64,000 nucleotides of DNA from Hymenobacter amundsenii (GCF_002204745.1 NZ_NIRR01000005.1:62001-126000), one strand, 5' to 3'. Counted from the first letter of the stretch, positions 54,519 through 63,321 are shown. Notes: generated by a model not told the origin, from the sequence alone. Translations and numbers: made by a program.

Positions 54519-54526
54519 GAAAGATA
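54519..54526 (-). promoter_or_regulatory. Probable -7 box for the NtrC-like gene
   Basis: Minus-strand TATCTTTC has one mismatch to TAnnTTTG and lies about 70 bp upstream of the ATG. Confidence 0.35.
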
Positions 54527-54612
54527 CGTAAGCCCCGCAGGAAACGGATGATTTGCGGCCGCAAGCGCGGCCGGCGCAAAGCGTTTTGGCTTTGCTGCAA
54601 CAAAGCGGGGGC

Positions 54613-54620
54613 TACCTTGC
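54613..54620 (+). promoter_or_regulatory. Possible -7 box for the sugar dehydrogenase gene
   Basis: TACCTTGC, 67 bp before the ATG, resembles TACCTTGT at 57320 and TACCTTGC at 60560-60567 (minus strand), a possible lineage variant of TAnnTTTG. Confidence 0.3.
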
Positions 54621-54686
54621 GTCTGTATACCTGCTGTGTCGGGCAGGCTCAATGTCGGGCTGCCGGGACACAAGTTTTTTCTGTTT

Positions 54687-55982
54687 ATGAAACGTTCAGT
54701 TCTTTCTTCCGGCCTGGTTGCCTTGGCCGTGTTGGGCAGCGGCACTGCTCTAGTAGCGCTGCGGCCGGCTCCTGCCCGCTCCCTAGTAGTGGCCGATGCC
54801 AACAACGCCGACCTTAAACTGCCCACCGGATTTGGCGCCTTAGTAGTAGCCGAAACCGGGGGCAAGGCCCGCCACCTGGCCATTACGCCCTCTGGCACCA
54901 TCTACGTGAAGCTAAACCGGCCCGACAAAGCGGGCCAGGGGATTCTGGCGTTGCAGCCCGCCACGAATGGTAAAGCCACAGTGGCCGGTGGTTTCGGCAG
55001 CTACGGCGGCACCGGCATCGCCACCAAAAACGGCTATCTGTACGCGTCGTCAGACGAGAATGTGTACCGCTATAAGCTCAACGACAAGGGCGAGGTGGTG
55101 AACAAGCAGCAGCCCGAAACCATCATCAAGGGCCTCATCAACCGCAAGCAGCACGAAAGCAAGTCGGTGGCGCTGGATAATGCCGGTAATATTTACGTCA
55201 ACGTCGGGGCCTACTCCAACTCCTGCCAGGTGCAGGACCGACAGAAGGGCTCGATGGGGATTCCGAACTGCCCGGTTCTGGACTCGGCCGGCGGGATCTG
55301 GCAGTTCCGGGCCGATAAGCTTAACCAGACCTATACCGACGGTGTGCGTTACGCCACCGGCCTGCGCAACGTGGTGGGTCTCGACTGGAATAACCAAAGC
55401 AACCAACTATTCGTGATGCAGCACGGCCGCGACCAGCTGAACAGCATCTTCCCCGATCTGTATACTACCGAAGAATCGGCCCAGAATCCGGCCGAATGCC
55501 TGTATGCGTTGCAGAAAGGCGACAACGCCGGCTGGCCCTACATGTACTATAATCTGCAAAAGAAGACCCAGATGCTGGCCCCCGAATACGGCGGCGACGG
55601 CAAGAAAACGGTCAACGGTAAGTATCTGGAGCCGGCCGCGGCCTACCCGGCGCACATGGCCCCCAATGCCCTGCTATTCTACACGGGTACTATGTTCCCG
55701 GCGCGCTACCGCAACGGGGCGTTTATTGCATTTCACGGCTCCTGGAACCGAGCTCCCGAACCCCAGAAGGGCTTTAAAGTCGTTTTTCAGCCCTTTAAGG
55801 ACGGCAAGCCGAGCGGCGACTGGGAAGTTTTCGCCGATAATTTCGCCGGTTCTCCTGAGAAGGAAGCCGCTGGCCGGGCCGACCACAAGCCCTGCGGCCT
55901 GGCCCAGGGTCCCGATGGGTCCCTGTATGTGTCGGATGATAAGAAAGGGACTATTTACCGCATTGTGTACAACGCGAAATAA
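54687..55982 (+). CDS. PQQ-type sugar dehydrogenase (sorbosone dehydrogenase-like)
   Basis: A 431-residue exported beta-propeller enzyme. An N-terminal signal-anchor (VLSSGLVALAVLGSGTALVAL) is followed by a six-bladed propeller of the GSDH type: FGALVVAETGGKARHLAITP, SVALDNAGNIYVNVG, YATGLRNVVGLDWN and ECLYALQKGDNAGWPYMYYN. Such enzymes oxidise aldoses or sorbosone with PQQ in the periplasm. A c-type cytochrome gene starts 8 bp downstream and is the obvious electron acceptor. ATG 54687 is preferred over the longer frame. Confidence 0.85.
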   Translation: MKRSVLSSGLVALAVLGSGTALVALRPAPARSLVVADANNADLKLPTGFGALVVAETGGKARHLAITPSGTIYVKLNRPDKAGQGILALQPATNGKATVAGGFGSYGGTGIATKNGYLYASSDENVYRYKLNDKGEVVNKQQPETIIKGLINRKQHESKSVALDNAGNIYVNVGAYSNSCQVQDRQKGSMGIPNCPVLDSAGGIWQFRADKLNQTYTDGVRYATGLRNVVGLDWNNQSNQLFVMQHGRDQLNSIFPDLYTTEESAQNPAECLYALQKGDNAGWPYMYYNLQKKTQMLAPEYGGDGKKTVNGKYLEPAAAYPAHMAPNALLFYTGTMFPARYRNGAFIAFHGSWNRAPEPQKGFKVVFQPFKDGKPSGDWEVFADNFAGSPEKEAAGRADHKPCGLAQGPDGSLYVSDDKKGTIYRIVYNAK

Positions 55983-55990
55983 GGATTCTG

Positions 55991-56443
55991 ATGAAGCAAT
56001 TAACACTACTACTACTAGCCCTGTGCTGGTGGGCTGGCAGCCTCCCGGCGGCGGCCCAGCAGAAACCCGCCGCTAAACGCAAAACCACCACCTCGCCAGC
56101 GGTACCGGGGGCCGTACTGGCTCGCGGGAAAGTGGTGTACACCCAAAACTGCCTCACCTGCCACATGGCCGATGGCTACGGGGTAGATGGCATGAACCCG
56201 CCACTTATTAAAACCAGTTACGTGCTCGGTGATAAAACCCGCCTCACCAAAGTGGTGCTCCATGGCATGCAGGGGCTGGATGTGGACGGCGAACCGTACA
56301 ACAACGTGATGCCCGCACACGCCTTCCTCACCGACCAACAAATTGCCGATGTGCTCACTTACGTGCGCAACAGCTTCGGCAACAAGGCCAGCGCCGTGCA
56401 AACTACTGAGGTAAAAGCAATTCGGGCGGCTAATAAAAAATAG
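55991..56443 (+). CDS. Periplasmic cytochrome c
   Basis: A 150-residue class I cytochrome c. Signal peptide LTLLLLALCWWAGSLPAAAQ; haem site CLTCH in VYTQNCLTCHMADGYG (about residue 54-58); the axial Met in NNVMPAHAFLTDQQIADVLT. It starts 8 bp after the sugar dehydrogenase stop, so the two are co-transcribed and probably exchange electrons. Confidence 0.93.
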   Translation: MKQLTLLLLALCWWAGSLPAAAQQKPAAKRKTTTSPAVPGAVLARGKVVYTQNCLTCHMADGYGVDGMNPPLIKTSYVLGDKTRLTKVVLHGMQGLDVDGEPYNNVMPAHAFLTDQQIADVLTYVRNSFGNKASAVQTTEVKAIRAANKK

Positions 56444-56463
56444 CCGCTGCAGGAGCACGCCGA

Positions 56464-56509
56464 AACGCAAAAAGCCGCCGCAACTAGTGTTGCGGCGGCT
56501 TTTTGCGTT
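56464..56509. terminator. Bidirectional terminator between cytochrome c and rnpB
   Basis: AACGCAAAAAGCCGCCGCAAC and GTTGCGGCGGCTTTTTGCGTT are perfect 21-bp arms around TAGT, with T runs on both strands. It ends the cytochrome gene on the plus strand and RNase P RNA on the minus strand. Confidence 0.9.
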
Positions 56510-56511
56510 GG

Positions 56512-56926
56512 GGGTGATGGGTCTGTAAGCCGGGTTTTGTCCGCCTGCCCGAGAGCAGGCGGCCCCACCATTTATCTAGGCCAGTCGTTGCCGAAAGGCT
56601 CCATCAACCTACCCGCCAGCGCCGGACGAGCCGCCCGGTGCCGTCCCCTGGAAGCGGGGCCGACGTACTGGCTTATTTGGTCTTTCAACCCCTGAGGTTT
56701 ACCCAGCCGGACTGGTCACCCAGCCGCTGGTGCGCTCTTACCGCACCTTTTCACCCTTACCGGCTGCCCGAAGGCAACGTAGGCGGTATTTTCTGTGGCA
56801 CTGGCTGTCCTGGTTCGCATTACGCTTGCCAGTCCTTCCCGTTAGGAAGCAGGGTGCTCTGCGTTGCCCGGACTTTCCTCGTCGCGGTTCTTGCGTTCCA
56901 CGCCGCGGTGGGGCGACCCATCACTG
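56512..56926 (-). ncRNA. rnpB: RNase P RNA
   Basis: The minus strand reads GAGGAAAGTCCGGGC near the 5' end and ACAAAACCCGGCTTACAGACC near the 3' end, the two universal halves of P4. GTGATGGGTC at the 5' end pairs with GACCCATCAC at the 3' end to form P1. Length of about 410 nt fits type A bacterial RNA. A TAnnTTTG box lies 5-6 bp before the predicted 5' end and a terminator directly follows. The plus-strand frame 56638-57012 over this gene is a shadow. Confidence 0.95.
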
Positions 56927-56930
56927 TGAG

Positions 56931-56938
56931 CAAAGATA
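56931..56938 (-). promoter_or_regulatory. -7 box of rnpB
   Basis: Minus-strand TATCTTTG lies about 6 bp before the P1-defined 5' end of RNase P RNA. Because that 5' end is fixed by structure, this box calibrates the box-to-start distance used elsewhere in this window. Confidence 0.75.
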
Positions 56939-57351
56939 ATACACCACGAGTGGACGATGCATTCAAGAGATGGCTGGTGCGAAAAAATGCCAAATCCCAA
57001 CGCCTTAAATAATAGAAATGTACAGCACGTGATTTATAATTTATTAAATATAGTTAATAAAAAATATTTATTGATTCCATCGTTTATATGGTTGTTTGTT
57101 TGAATTTACCAATCCAAAACATTATCTCGAAAAAGTGCTCTTAAAAGCTTGATTCGATGTAAATCATTGTTGATTTGACTCTTTGTGACCAATTTGATTG
57201 AAAAATTTACAAATATGGAAGGCTTTTTAATTTTAAATCATATACATTGCGAATGCACAAGTTGCTTGCTGTAGTACTTGGCTCAATAGGACTTAGTGTA
57301 TGAGACTATAGCCCTTTCTTACCTTGTTTTTTTCACCTTTTACCCAGTAGA
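56939..57351. other. AT-rich intergenic region before the S8 peptidase
   Basis: About 400 bp without a gene, strongly AT-rich from 57008 to 57260 (TTTATAATTTATTAAATATA near 57031). It separates the rnpB promoter from the S8 peptidase gene. A TACCTTGT at 57320-57327 may be the -7 box of the peptidase. I see no hairpin or repeat family member here. Confidence 0.5.
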
Positions 57352-58572
57352 ATGCAGAAGAAATCCTACAATGCCCGCCTTGCTATGTTGTTGAGCGCCT
57401 CTGCGCTCGTTGCCAGCGCCGCTTTCACTTCCTGTAGTAAAGATGGTGTAGAACCGGAAATAGCCGGTATTGCGCAAAGCAGCAGCAGCGACGTGCGCCA
57501 GGGAGCCAACCTGATTCCCGGCCAGTATATCGTGGTGCTCAAGGACGACGCCGTAAGTACGAGCAGCAGCGATTCGTACGCTGAAAAGGTGAAGAAAGTG
57601 AAGGCCGTAGGCCAGGGCGTGCTTCGGTCGCGCGGTGCCCGGGCCGAGGCGATGGGTTTCGCCTATGGCCATGCCCTTAAAGGCTTCTCGGCCACGCTGA
57701 CGGCCCAGGAGGCCAAGCAGCTACGTGCTGATGCCCGCGTGGCCTACGTGGAGCAGGACCAGATTATTGCGCTTGGTAAGCCTGCAAGCGGCGGCGGAAC
57801 CACCAGCCCTGCCCAGACCACCCCTTACGGTATTACCCGCGTGGGCACCGCCGATGGTACGGGCCGCACAGCCTGGATTATTGATACGGGCATCGACCTC
57901 GACCACCCAGATCTGAATGTGGACGTAGCCCGTAGCGTTACATTCGTATCCAGAGCCCGCAGTGCGGACGACGGCAACGGGCACGGCACGCACGTAGCCG
58001 GTACGATTGCCGCCATCAACAACTCGATTGGCGTAGTAGGCGTAGCCGCCAACGCAACGGTAGTTGCCGTGCAGGTGCTCGATGCGCGCGGTAGCGGCTC
58101 CAATTCCGGCGTAATTGCCGGTGTTGATTATGTAGGGGCCAACGGCAAGGTCGGCGACGTAGCTAACATGAGCCTGGGCGGCGGCGTATCGCAGGCCCTC
58201 GACGATGCTGTGCTTCGCGCTTCCGCGGGCGGCGTGTTGTTCGCTCTGGCTGCCGGCAACGAAACCGACGACGCTAACAACCACTCCCCAGCCCGCGTGA
58301 ACGGCCCGAACATCTTCACGATTTCGGCCATGAACAGCACGGATAGCTGGGCTTCGTTCTCCAACTTCGGCAACCCGCCCATTGATTACTGCATGCCTGG
58401 TGTCGGTATCAACTCAACCTGGCTCAACGGCGGCTATAACAGCATCAGCGGTACCTCAATGGCCGCCCCGCATATGGCCGGCGTACTGCTGATGCGCGGT
58501 AAGAACTTCACCACCAGCGGCACCGTCAAAAACGACCCCGATGGCAATGCTGATCTGATTGCTCACCTCTAA
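57352..58572 (+). CDS. S8 subtilisin-like peptidase lipoprotein
   Basis: A 406-residue secreted protease. A lipoprotein-type signal ends in AAFTSC. An I9-type propeptide covers about residues 45-140 (IPGQYIVVLKDDAVS, ALKGFSATLTAQEAKQL). The catalytic triad is complete: Asp near 178 (IIDTGIDLDHPD), His near 209 (GHGTHVAGTIAA) and Ser near 368 (GTSMAAPHMAGVLL), with the oxyanion Asn in LAAGNETDD. There is no sorting domain at the C-terminus. A strong terminator follows. Confidence 0.92.
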   Translation: MQKKSYNARLAMLLSASALVASAAFTSCSKDGVEPEIAGIAQSSSSDVRQGANLIPGQYIVVLKDDAVSTSSSDSYAEKVKKVKAVGQGVLRSRGARAEAMGFAYGHALKGFSATLTAQEAKQLRADARVAYVEQDQIIALGKPASGGGTTSPAQTTPYGITRVGTADGTGRTAWIIDTGIDLDHPDLNVDVARSVTFVSRARSADDGNGHGTHVAGTIAAINNSIGVVGVAANATVVAVQVLDARGSGSNSGVIAGVDYVGANGKVGDVANMSLGGGVSQALDDAVLRASAGGVLFALAAGNETDDANNHSPARVNGPNIFTISAMNSTDSWASFSNFGNPPIDYCMPGVGINSTWLNGGYNSISGTSMAAPHMAGVLLMRGKNFTTSGTVKNDPDGNADLIAHL

Positions 58573-58594
58573 TCAGGTTGAACCACACTAAGTG

Positions 58595-58625
58595 AAAAGG
58601 CCCGCCAATCGGCGGGCCTTTTTTT
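58595..58625 (+). terminator. Terminator after the S8 peptidase
   Basis: AAAAGGCCCGCC-AATC-GGCGGGCCTTTTTTT is a 12-bp stem with a T run, 22 bp after the stop and between convergent genes. Confidence 0.9.
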
Positions 58626-58669
58626 ATGGGCGCTGAAAAATGCCAACTGGGGAATTTCAAATCAAGCGG

Positions 58670-60538
58670 CTATTTCCCCACCCATACGTTGTCCTGCGGG
58701 TAGCTATCCGGCACCAGCGTGGCGCCGAGCTTCATCTGTTTCGCGGCTTTGGTAGTGGCAACGGGCACGGTGACGGTTTTCGCGCCCGATTCCCAGACGC
58801 CGATGGTGCGGTGGATTTTCTGGGTGGACTTGTCGGCGAAGGTGATGGTAAGGTCAACCGGGACGGGTTTGGTGCCTTTGGACTCTACTACAACGTCATA
58901 GCCGGTGGCGGTTTTGGTAACCTGGCTGATGGCTAGGTCGGGGTAGCCGCCTTCGAAAAACCAGCGCTGCCAAAACCAGTTCAGGTTGCGGCCAGCGCCT
59001 TCGTTCATCGAGTTGAAGAAGTCATGAGGCATGGGGTGCTTGCCATTCCAGTTGCGGATGTAGGTGTGCAGGGCCTTAGTGAACAGCTCGTCGCCGAGCA
59101 AATCTTTCACGTAGAGGTAGCCCAGGCCGGGTTTGGGGTAGGAATTGAGGAAGAAGGCCGTGCCCGTCTGCTGGGTGCTCAGGGTCATGATGGGCGTATC
59201 TACCTCGGTATCCGCGGCGGCGGCGTAGGGCGCGATACCGTAGTTGTCGTCGAGCTTGGGGTCGATAATACCCGAGATGATCCACTCCCCGATGGTGGCC
59301 CAGCCCTCATCCATCCAGCCGTACTTGGTTTCGTTGATTCCCATGTAAAAAGGGAACATGGTGTGGAAGATTTCGTGGTCAGTGAGCGTAATGGCGTCTT
59401 CGCGGGTGCTGGTGGGGTTGTCGTTCACCATCATCGGGTACTCCATCTGGTCGAGGCCGTCGAAAATGGTTTCGTGGGCGTAGGGAAAGGGCCACTTGGG
59501 GAAGGTGTAGCTCATGGCCTCCACCGTTTTGCGGGCAAACTGCACTACCTCCTCGTAGTCCTTGTGTTTGGGGTTGTACACGGCATCCACGCGGGTGCGG
59601 CGCTGGGTGGCCGGGTCCACGACCAGCGAACTGGCCTGCCACACGTAGTGGTCGGTGGTGGCAAACACGAAATCGGTGACGTTCTTGGCCTCGAAGTGCC
59701 AGGTATTGTCGGGTTTCTGTTGGGTCGTAATATTACCGGCTTTCAGGTCGGCGGGGCCGATGATGCTCGTGATGCCGTCCTTGGTTTCGGCTTCCCGCAG
59801 GCGTTGGGCGTACTTTTTTGTCAGCACCTGGTTGGCGTTGGTCAGGTCGCCGGTGGCCCAGACCACGAAGTTGCGAGGCACGGTCACGTCGACCGAGAAG
59901 TTGGCGAAGTCGTTGTAGAATTCCTGGGAACCGAGGTAGGGGTGCTTGTTCCAGACTTCAATGTCGTCGTAAACGGCCACGCGGGGGAAGAAGTAGGCCA
60001 CAAAATCGGCCCCCGGCTCCACCTCGCCGGTGCGCATGTGCGAGCCGTTGTTGAGCGTGTAGGAGTAGGCCACCGTGATGTTGGCCGTCTGGCCCGGCGC
60101 AATGGCCCGGCGGGCGGGCACCGCGAGGTTGGTGAAGCTGGCCTGGCGGTCAGCGGCGGCCACCGCCTGGCCATTGATGGTCAGCGTTTCCACCGTGATA
60201 CCCTCGCCCACGTCCTCGGGGCGCATGCCGCCGGCCCGGGGCGCGCCCTTCTGGTAGAGGTTGGGGTAGAGCTTAAACCACACCTGCCGCAACGAATCGG
60301 GGCTGGCGTTGTGGTAGGCAATAGCCGCCGTGCCGCTCACCCGCCGCGTGGCCGGGTCGAAGTTCACCTTAATCGTGTAGTCGGCCGAGTTCTGCCAGTA
60401 TTTGGGGCCCGGGCGCCCACTCTCGGCGCGGGTACCCTTGTCGTAGGTGGCCCGGATGGTGCGCGACACCGGCAGCTGTTGGGCCGCTAGGGAGAGGGGG
60501 AATAGGAGGGAAGCGGCGAAAAGGGCAGGGAGTTTCAT
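58670..60538 (-). CDS. M1-family metallopeptidase
   Basis: A 622-residue exported aminopeptidase-like protein. Signal peptide MKLPALFAASLLFPLSLAAQ; an N-terminal beta domain; the zinc site HEIFH (about residue 387) with the third ligand Glu in GWMDEGWATIGEW. The gluzincin signature is complete. The usual GxMEN motif appears as GLDQMEYPMM. It probably trims peptides in the periplasm. The ATG at 60538 is chosen because it gives the signal peptide; the longer frame reads from a family B repeat. Confidence 0.88.
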   Translation of the reverse strand: MKLPALFAASLLFPLSLAAQQLPVSRTIRATYDKGTRAESGRPGPKYWQNSADYTIKVNFDPATRRVSGTAAIAYHNASPDSLRQVWFKLYPNLYQKGAPRAGGMRPEDVGEGITVETLTINGQAVAAADRQASFTNLAVPARRAIAPGQTANITVAYSYTLNNGSHMRTGEVEPGADFVAYFFPRVAVYDDIEVWNKHPYLGSQEFYNDFANFSVDVTVPRNFVVWATGDLTNANQVLTKKYAQRLREAETKDGITSIIGPADLKAGNITTQQKPDNTWHFEAKNVTDFVFATTDHYVWQASSLVVDPATQRRTRVDAVYNPKHKDYEEVVQFARKTVEAMSYTFPKWPFPYAHETIFDGLDQMEYPMMVNDNPTSTREDAITLTDHEIFHTMFPFYMGINETKYGWMDEGWATIGEWIISGIIDPKLDDNYGIAPYAAAADTEVDTPIMTLSTQQTGTAFFLNSYPKPGLGYLYVKDLLGDELFTKALHTYIRNWNGKHPMPHDFFNSMNEGAGRNLNWFWQRWFFEGGYPDLAISQVTKTATGYDVVVESKGTKPVPVDLTITFADKSTQKIHRTIGVWESGAKTVTVPVATTKAAKQMKLGATLVPDSYPQDNVWVGK

Positions 60539-60559
60539 GCAGGTAAGTGAGTTGGGGCT

Positions 60560-60567
60560 GCAAGGTA
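60560..60567 (-). promoter_or_regulatory. Possible -7 box for the M1 peptidase gene
   Basis: Minus-strand TACCTTGC, 21 bp upstream of the ATG, the same variant as at 54613. Confidence 0.3.
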
Positions 60568-60599
60568 GAGAGTCGGAAGGAGAGCAGAGAACAAAAAAA

Positions 60600-60691
60600 C
60601 TGTCATCCTGAGAACGCAAAGGACCTATACAAAAGCTAATGCCTGATGATGGCACTGCTGTATAGGTCCTTTGCGTTGCTCAGGATGACAG
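60600..60691. repeat. Family B inverted repeat, copy 3
   Basis: CTGTCATCCTGAG-AACGCAAAGG pairs with CCTTTGCGTTGCTCAGGATGACAG apart from a single extra base, with an extended inner stem ACCTATACA/TGTATAGGT. It lies 15 bp after the Smr-protein stop and upstream of the M1 gene. Confidence 0.88.
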
Positions 60692-60706
60692 GCAGGTTCT
60701 CTTAAC

Positions 60707-61834
60707 TTACTTCAGCCGAACCAGCGTGGCACCGTAGCCGAACTTCTCTTTCATCGAATCCTCGAAGAACTTGATGTCGCGGTTACGGCTCAGCAGCTTG
60801 TGCAGCTCCTTGCGCAGCGTGCCGTTGCCGGAGCCGTGGATATAGATGATTTCGTGCATGTTGGTGGCCAGCGCGCGGCTGAGCGTGTCCTCGAAGGCTT
60901 CGAGCTGGAGCTTGAGGATGGACGTGTTGCTCAGCCCCTCAATGCCGCCTTCGGGCTGGAGGGCTTCTAGGTGCAGGTCGACTTCGTGAGGCGGGGCTAC
61001 CAGGGCTTTGGCTGGCTGGGGCGCGGGCGCCACGGCGGCGGGCTTGGCCGGGGCGTTGCCGGTCAACTGCGCTTTCAGGGTTTCGGCCAGCTTCTCGGGG
61101 GCCACGGCTACCGGGGCGGCGGGCTTTTCATCGAGCTGGAACAGGTAAGCCTCGCGCTGAAGTACCGGCACGTTGGGCTGGCGGCTGGTGTAGAAGCTGG
61201 CCGCCTTGAACTGCAGCCGCTTGGTGAGCAGCTCGAAGGCCGTAGGGCTGTTGAACTGGAACGGCAGTAGCTGCACCAGCAGGGCCGGCCACTGGTCGAA
61301 ATCCTTGAGGTGCCAGTGCCCGAGAGCCGCGCTGGCCGTTTTGGCTTCCAGCTTTTCCGACTTTAACCCGCGGTACTGCCCGCCGGCCTTCTCCTCCCCA
61401 AAAGTGAACAGCACGTCGCGGTCGGTGTGGTTAACCAAATGCAACGCCAGCAGCTCCGGCGACTGGTGGGTGAGGGCCAGGTACAGGCCTTTCTGCACCG
61501 GCGGCGTTTGGTTTTTATCGGCCTTGAGGGGTGGTGGGCCTTCGCTGGTAGTCGGCTTGGGAGCTTCCGGGGTGGTAGCCATACCGGCCTTTTTGGCGGC
61601 TTCAGCAGCCATGGCGGCCCCGCTGGCGGCGGCTTTCTTTTCGGCGGCTACGGCCGTGGCGCTCTTGCCGAAAGCCTTGGTTTCCTCGGCTGCTACTACC
61701 ACAATTTCGCGGCGCAACACTGGAATGGTGAAGTCATTGTCAATGGCTACTTCTACCAGCTCGTCGCTGAGCAGGCGGGTAATGATGCCTTCCTCGCGCC
61801 CGGTCAGCAGGCGCACTCGGTCTCCTATATTCAT
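60707..61834 (-). CDS. DUF2027/Smr domain protein
   Basis: A 375-residue protein. The N-terminus (MNIGDRVRLLTGREEGIITR) resembles the barrel of MutS2-related proteins. An alanine-rich linker and a DUF2027 domain (LYLALTHQSPELLALHLVNH) follow, and the C-terminus is an Smr domain with HEVDLHLEAL and IIYIHGSGNGTLRKELHKLL. Smr domains nick branched DNA or cleave RNA, for example at collided ribosomes. The first base of the ATG is also the tip of the element at 61834-62166, so that element fills the upstream region. Confidence 0.85.
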   Translation of the reverse strand: MNIGDRVRLLTGREEGIITRLLSDELVEVAIDNDFTIPVLRREIVVVAAEETKAFGKSATAVAAEKKAAASGAAMAAEAAKKAGMATTPEAPKPTTSEGPPPLKADKNQTPPVQKGLYLALTHQSPELLALHLVNHTDRDVLFTFGEEKAGGQYRGLKSEKLEAKTASAALGHWHLKDFDQWPALLVQLLPFQFNSPTAFELLTKRLQFKAASFYTSRQPNVPVLQREAYLFQLDEKPAAPVAVAPEKLAETLKAQLTGNAPAKPAAVAPAPQPAKALVAPPHEVDLHLEALQPEGGIEGLSNTSILKLQLEAFEDTLSRALATNMHEIIYIHGSGNGTLRKELHKLLSRNRDIKFFEDSMKEKFGYGATLVRLK

Positions 61835-62166
61835 AAATCACAGATGTTGCAGATGGGGCAGATGTCGCAGATTCGTTCTGGTGACAGATTCGTTCCGGCG
61901 TTGTTTACGGGTGAAAGCGTAAAGGTCGCCATTGCTTACGGATATCCCGGCTCGATTGATTGCGGTAAAATGGTCAGCCGCTTAGCGGGACGAAAGAACC
62001 TACAGCACAAGCCTTACGCCGCAAGTGCCATCTCAGAGCCGAGCATGAATTCTAATAGCCGGCTGCCAGATAAGCAGCGTAAATTTTCAAACAACCTTTA
62101 TTCAGAGCGTATCTGCTATCAGAACAAATCTGCGACATCTGTCCCATCTGCAACATCTGCGATTTA
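61834..62166. mobile_element. Element F: 333-bp MITE-like sequence with 47-nt terminal inverted repeats
   Basis: Left end TAAATCACAGATGTTGCAGA... and right end (reverse complement TAAATCGCAGATGTTGCAGA...) match over 47 nt with three mismatches, and more weakly for another 20 nt or so. Each arm holds 9-bp periodic units (CAGATGTTG, CAGATGGGG, CAGATGTCG). The 200-bp interior has no coding sign. It spans exactly from the Smr-protein ATG to the TAA stop of the DUF2279 gene. Being in a single copy here, mobility is inferred, not shown. Confidence 0.6.
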
Positions 62167-63135
62167 GTAATACAAGCCATGCGCCACGAATCCGCGGCGT
62201 GGGTTCCACTCCAGGGCGGGGGCGGGCAGGTGGAAGATGCTCAGGGCGTAGAACACCTTCTTGAGCACCCTGTTATTGGTCGGGATGCGGCGTAGGTCCA
62301 CGTCGATGCTGAGGTAGAACTGGCGGTAGGAGCGCAGGCCTAGGGCAGCGTTGGTACCATCGTCGTTATACACCATCTCCTGGCCCCCGTAGCCTACGGC
62401 CGGCTGCAGCCAGCGGGGCCAGCGGCTGGTAGCGGGCAGAAATGCGCCCACGTCGGTAGCGAGCCAGTAGGTCTGGCCATTGTAGTCTTTCAGGAACTGC
62501 TCGCCCAGGCTGCGGCCCAGCACGTTAGGCCGTAACGCGGCGTAGCGGGTGCGGTGGAACGAGAGCTTGGGCATAATGCGTACCTCGTTCCAAGCCAGCT
62601 GCTGCCCGATCAGGCCGGCCGAGCCCAAAAAGTTAGCCGTCAGGTCGGTGGCCGAGGCCCCGTAGGCCGGGTCGCGGCCGTCGAAAAGCTCGATGGGGGT
62701 CTGGAGCAGGAAGCCCACGAAGCCCCCGTACCAGATGGCGCGGCGGTCGGGCACACCCGCCCAGCGCAGCATATCTACCGCGCCCCGGCTCTCGTGGAAC
62801 GCGCCCCAGAAATGCCCGGCCTTATCTAGCTGCTCCCACTCGGGCAGGTCGTTGAACCAATGAAACCGGCTTTTCTCGCCCGTGTACCAACCCTTGCTAA
62901 GCAGGTATATCAACGAGGAATACGACACCACCAGCCCGCCGGCCAGCAGCGGCAAGCGGCGGTTGATGTCTACCCGGGCGGGCAGGCTATCGGGAGCCGG
63001 CGCGAAGGGTAGGGGAGCCGGCGCAACCGCAGCATGAGCCAACGGCACCTGCGCCCGTACCGGCCCAGCTCCCAGCAGGAGTGAACCCAGGATACCTGCG
63101 AGCAAGAGAGAACGAAGGCCGGGGAGCAGCGTCAC
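62164..63135 (-). CDS. DUF2279 outer-envelope protein
   Basis: A 323-residue protein from a GTG at 63135, which gives a normal signal peptide (LPGLRSLLLAGILGSLLLGA...VRA). The body matches DUF2279: SSLIYLLSKGWYTGEKSRFH, LDKAGHFWGAFHESRG, GGFVGFLLQTPIELFDG and YGASATDLTANFLGS. Predicted membrane-associated, function unknown. A longer frame from an ATG at 63264 exists, but a -7-like box TAGCTTTA (63170-63163, minus) and the amylase promoter would lie in it. The stop codon TAA forms the tip of element F. Confidence 0.78.
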   Translation of the reverse strand: MTLLPGLRSLLLAGILGSLLLGAGPVRAQVPLAHAAVAPAPLPFAPAPDSLPARVDINRRLPLLAGGLVVSYSSLIYLLSKGWYTGEKSRFHWFNDLPEWEQLDKAGHFWGAFHESRGAVDMLRWAGVPDRRAIWYGGFVGFLLQTPIELFDGRDPAYGASATDLTANFLGSAGLIGQQLAWNEVRIMPKLSFHRTRYAALRPNVLGRSLGEQFLKDYNGQTYWLATDVGAFLPATSRWPRWLQPAVGYGGQEMVYNDDGTNAALGLRSYRQFYLSIDVDLRRIPTNNRVLKKVFYALSIFHLPAPALEWNPRRGFVAHGLYY

Positions 63136-63189
63136 GGATGAGCGAGGGGTGAAAAACTGTTTAAAGCTACGAGAAATGCGGCTATTGAC

Positions 63190-63221
63190 TTGGTAACTAG
63201 TACTGCCTGGTTGTATATTTA
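63190..63221 (+). promoter_or_regulatory. Promoter of the amylase-like gene
   Basis: TTG (63190-63192) and TATATTTA (63214-63221) are spaced by 21 bp, close to the Bacteroidota -33/-7 pattern. The start site would be near 63228, giving a leader of about 94 nt. Confidence 0.5.
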
Positions 63222-63321
63222 GTGCCCCAATGTGCTGCATTGACGCTTTTGAATGAAGTTTCAAGTCAATATAGCACTATGGAAGCTTTTTGTTCCATTA
63301 AAATTCCCAACTCAATTCTTC

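Noticed and set aside
56638..57012. 124-residue plus-strand open frame
   Set aside because: It lies across RNase P RNA on the other strand; the RNA structure explains the sequence.
59024..60490. 488-residue plus-strand open frame
   Set aside because: It is the antisense shadow of the M1 peptidase gene; composition is Val/Gly/His-biased and no motif is recognisable.
61427..62167. 246-residue plus-strand open frame
   Set aside because: It spans the antisense of the Smr gene and element F and has no coherent protein features.
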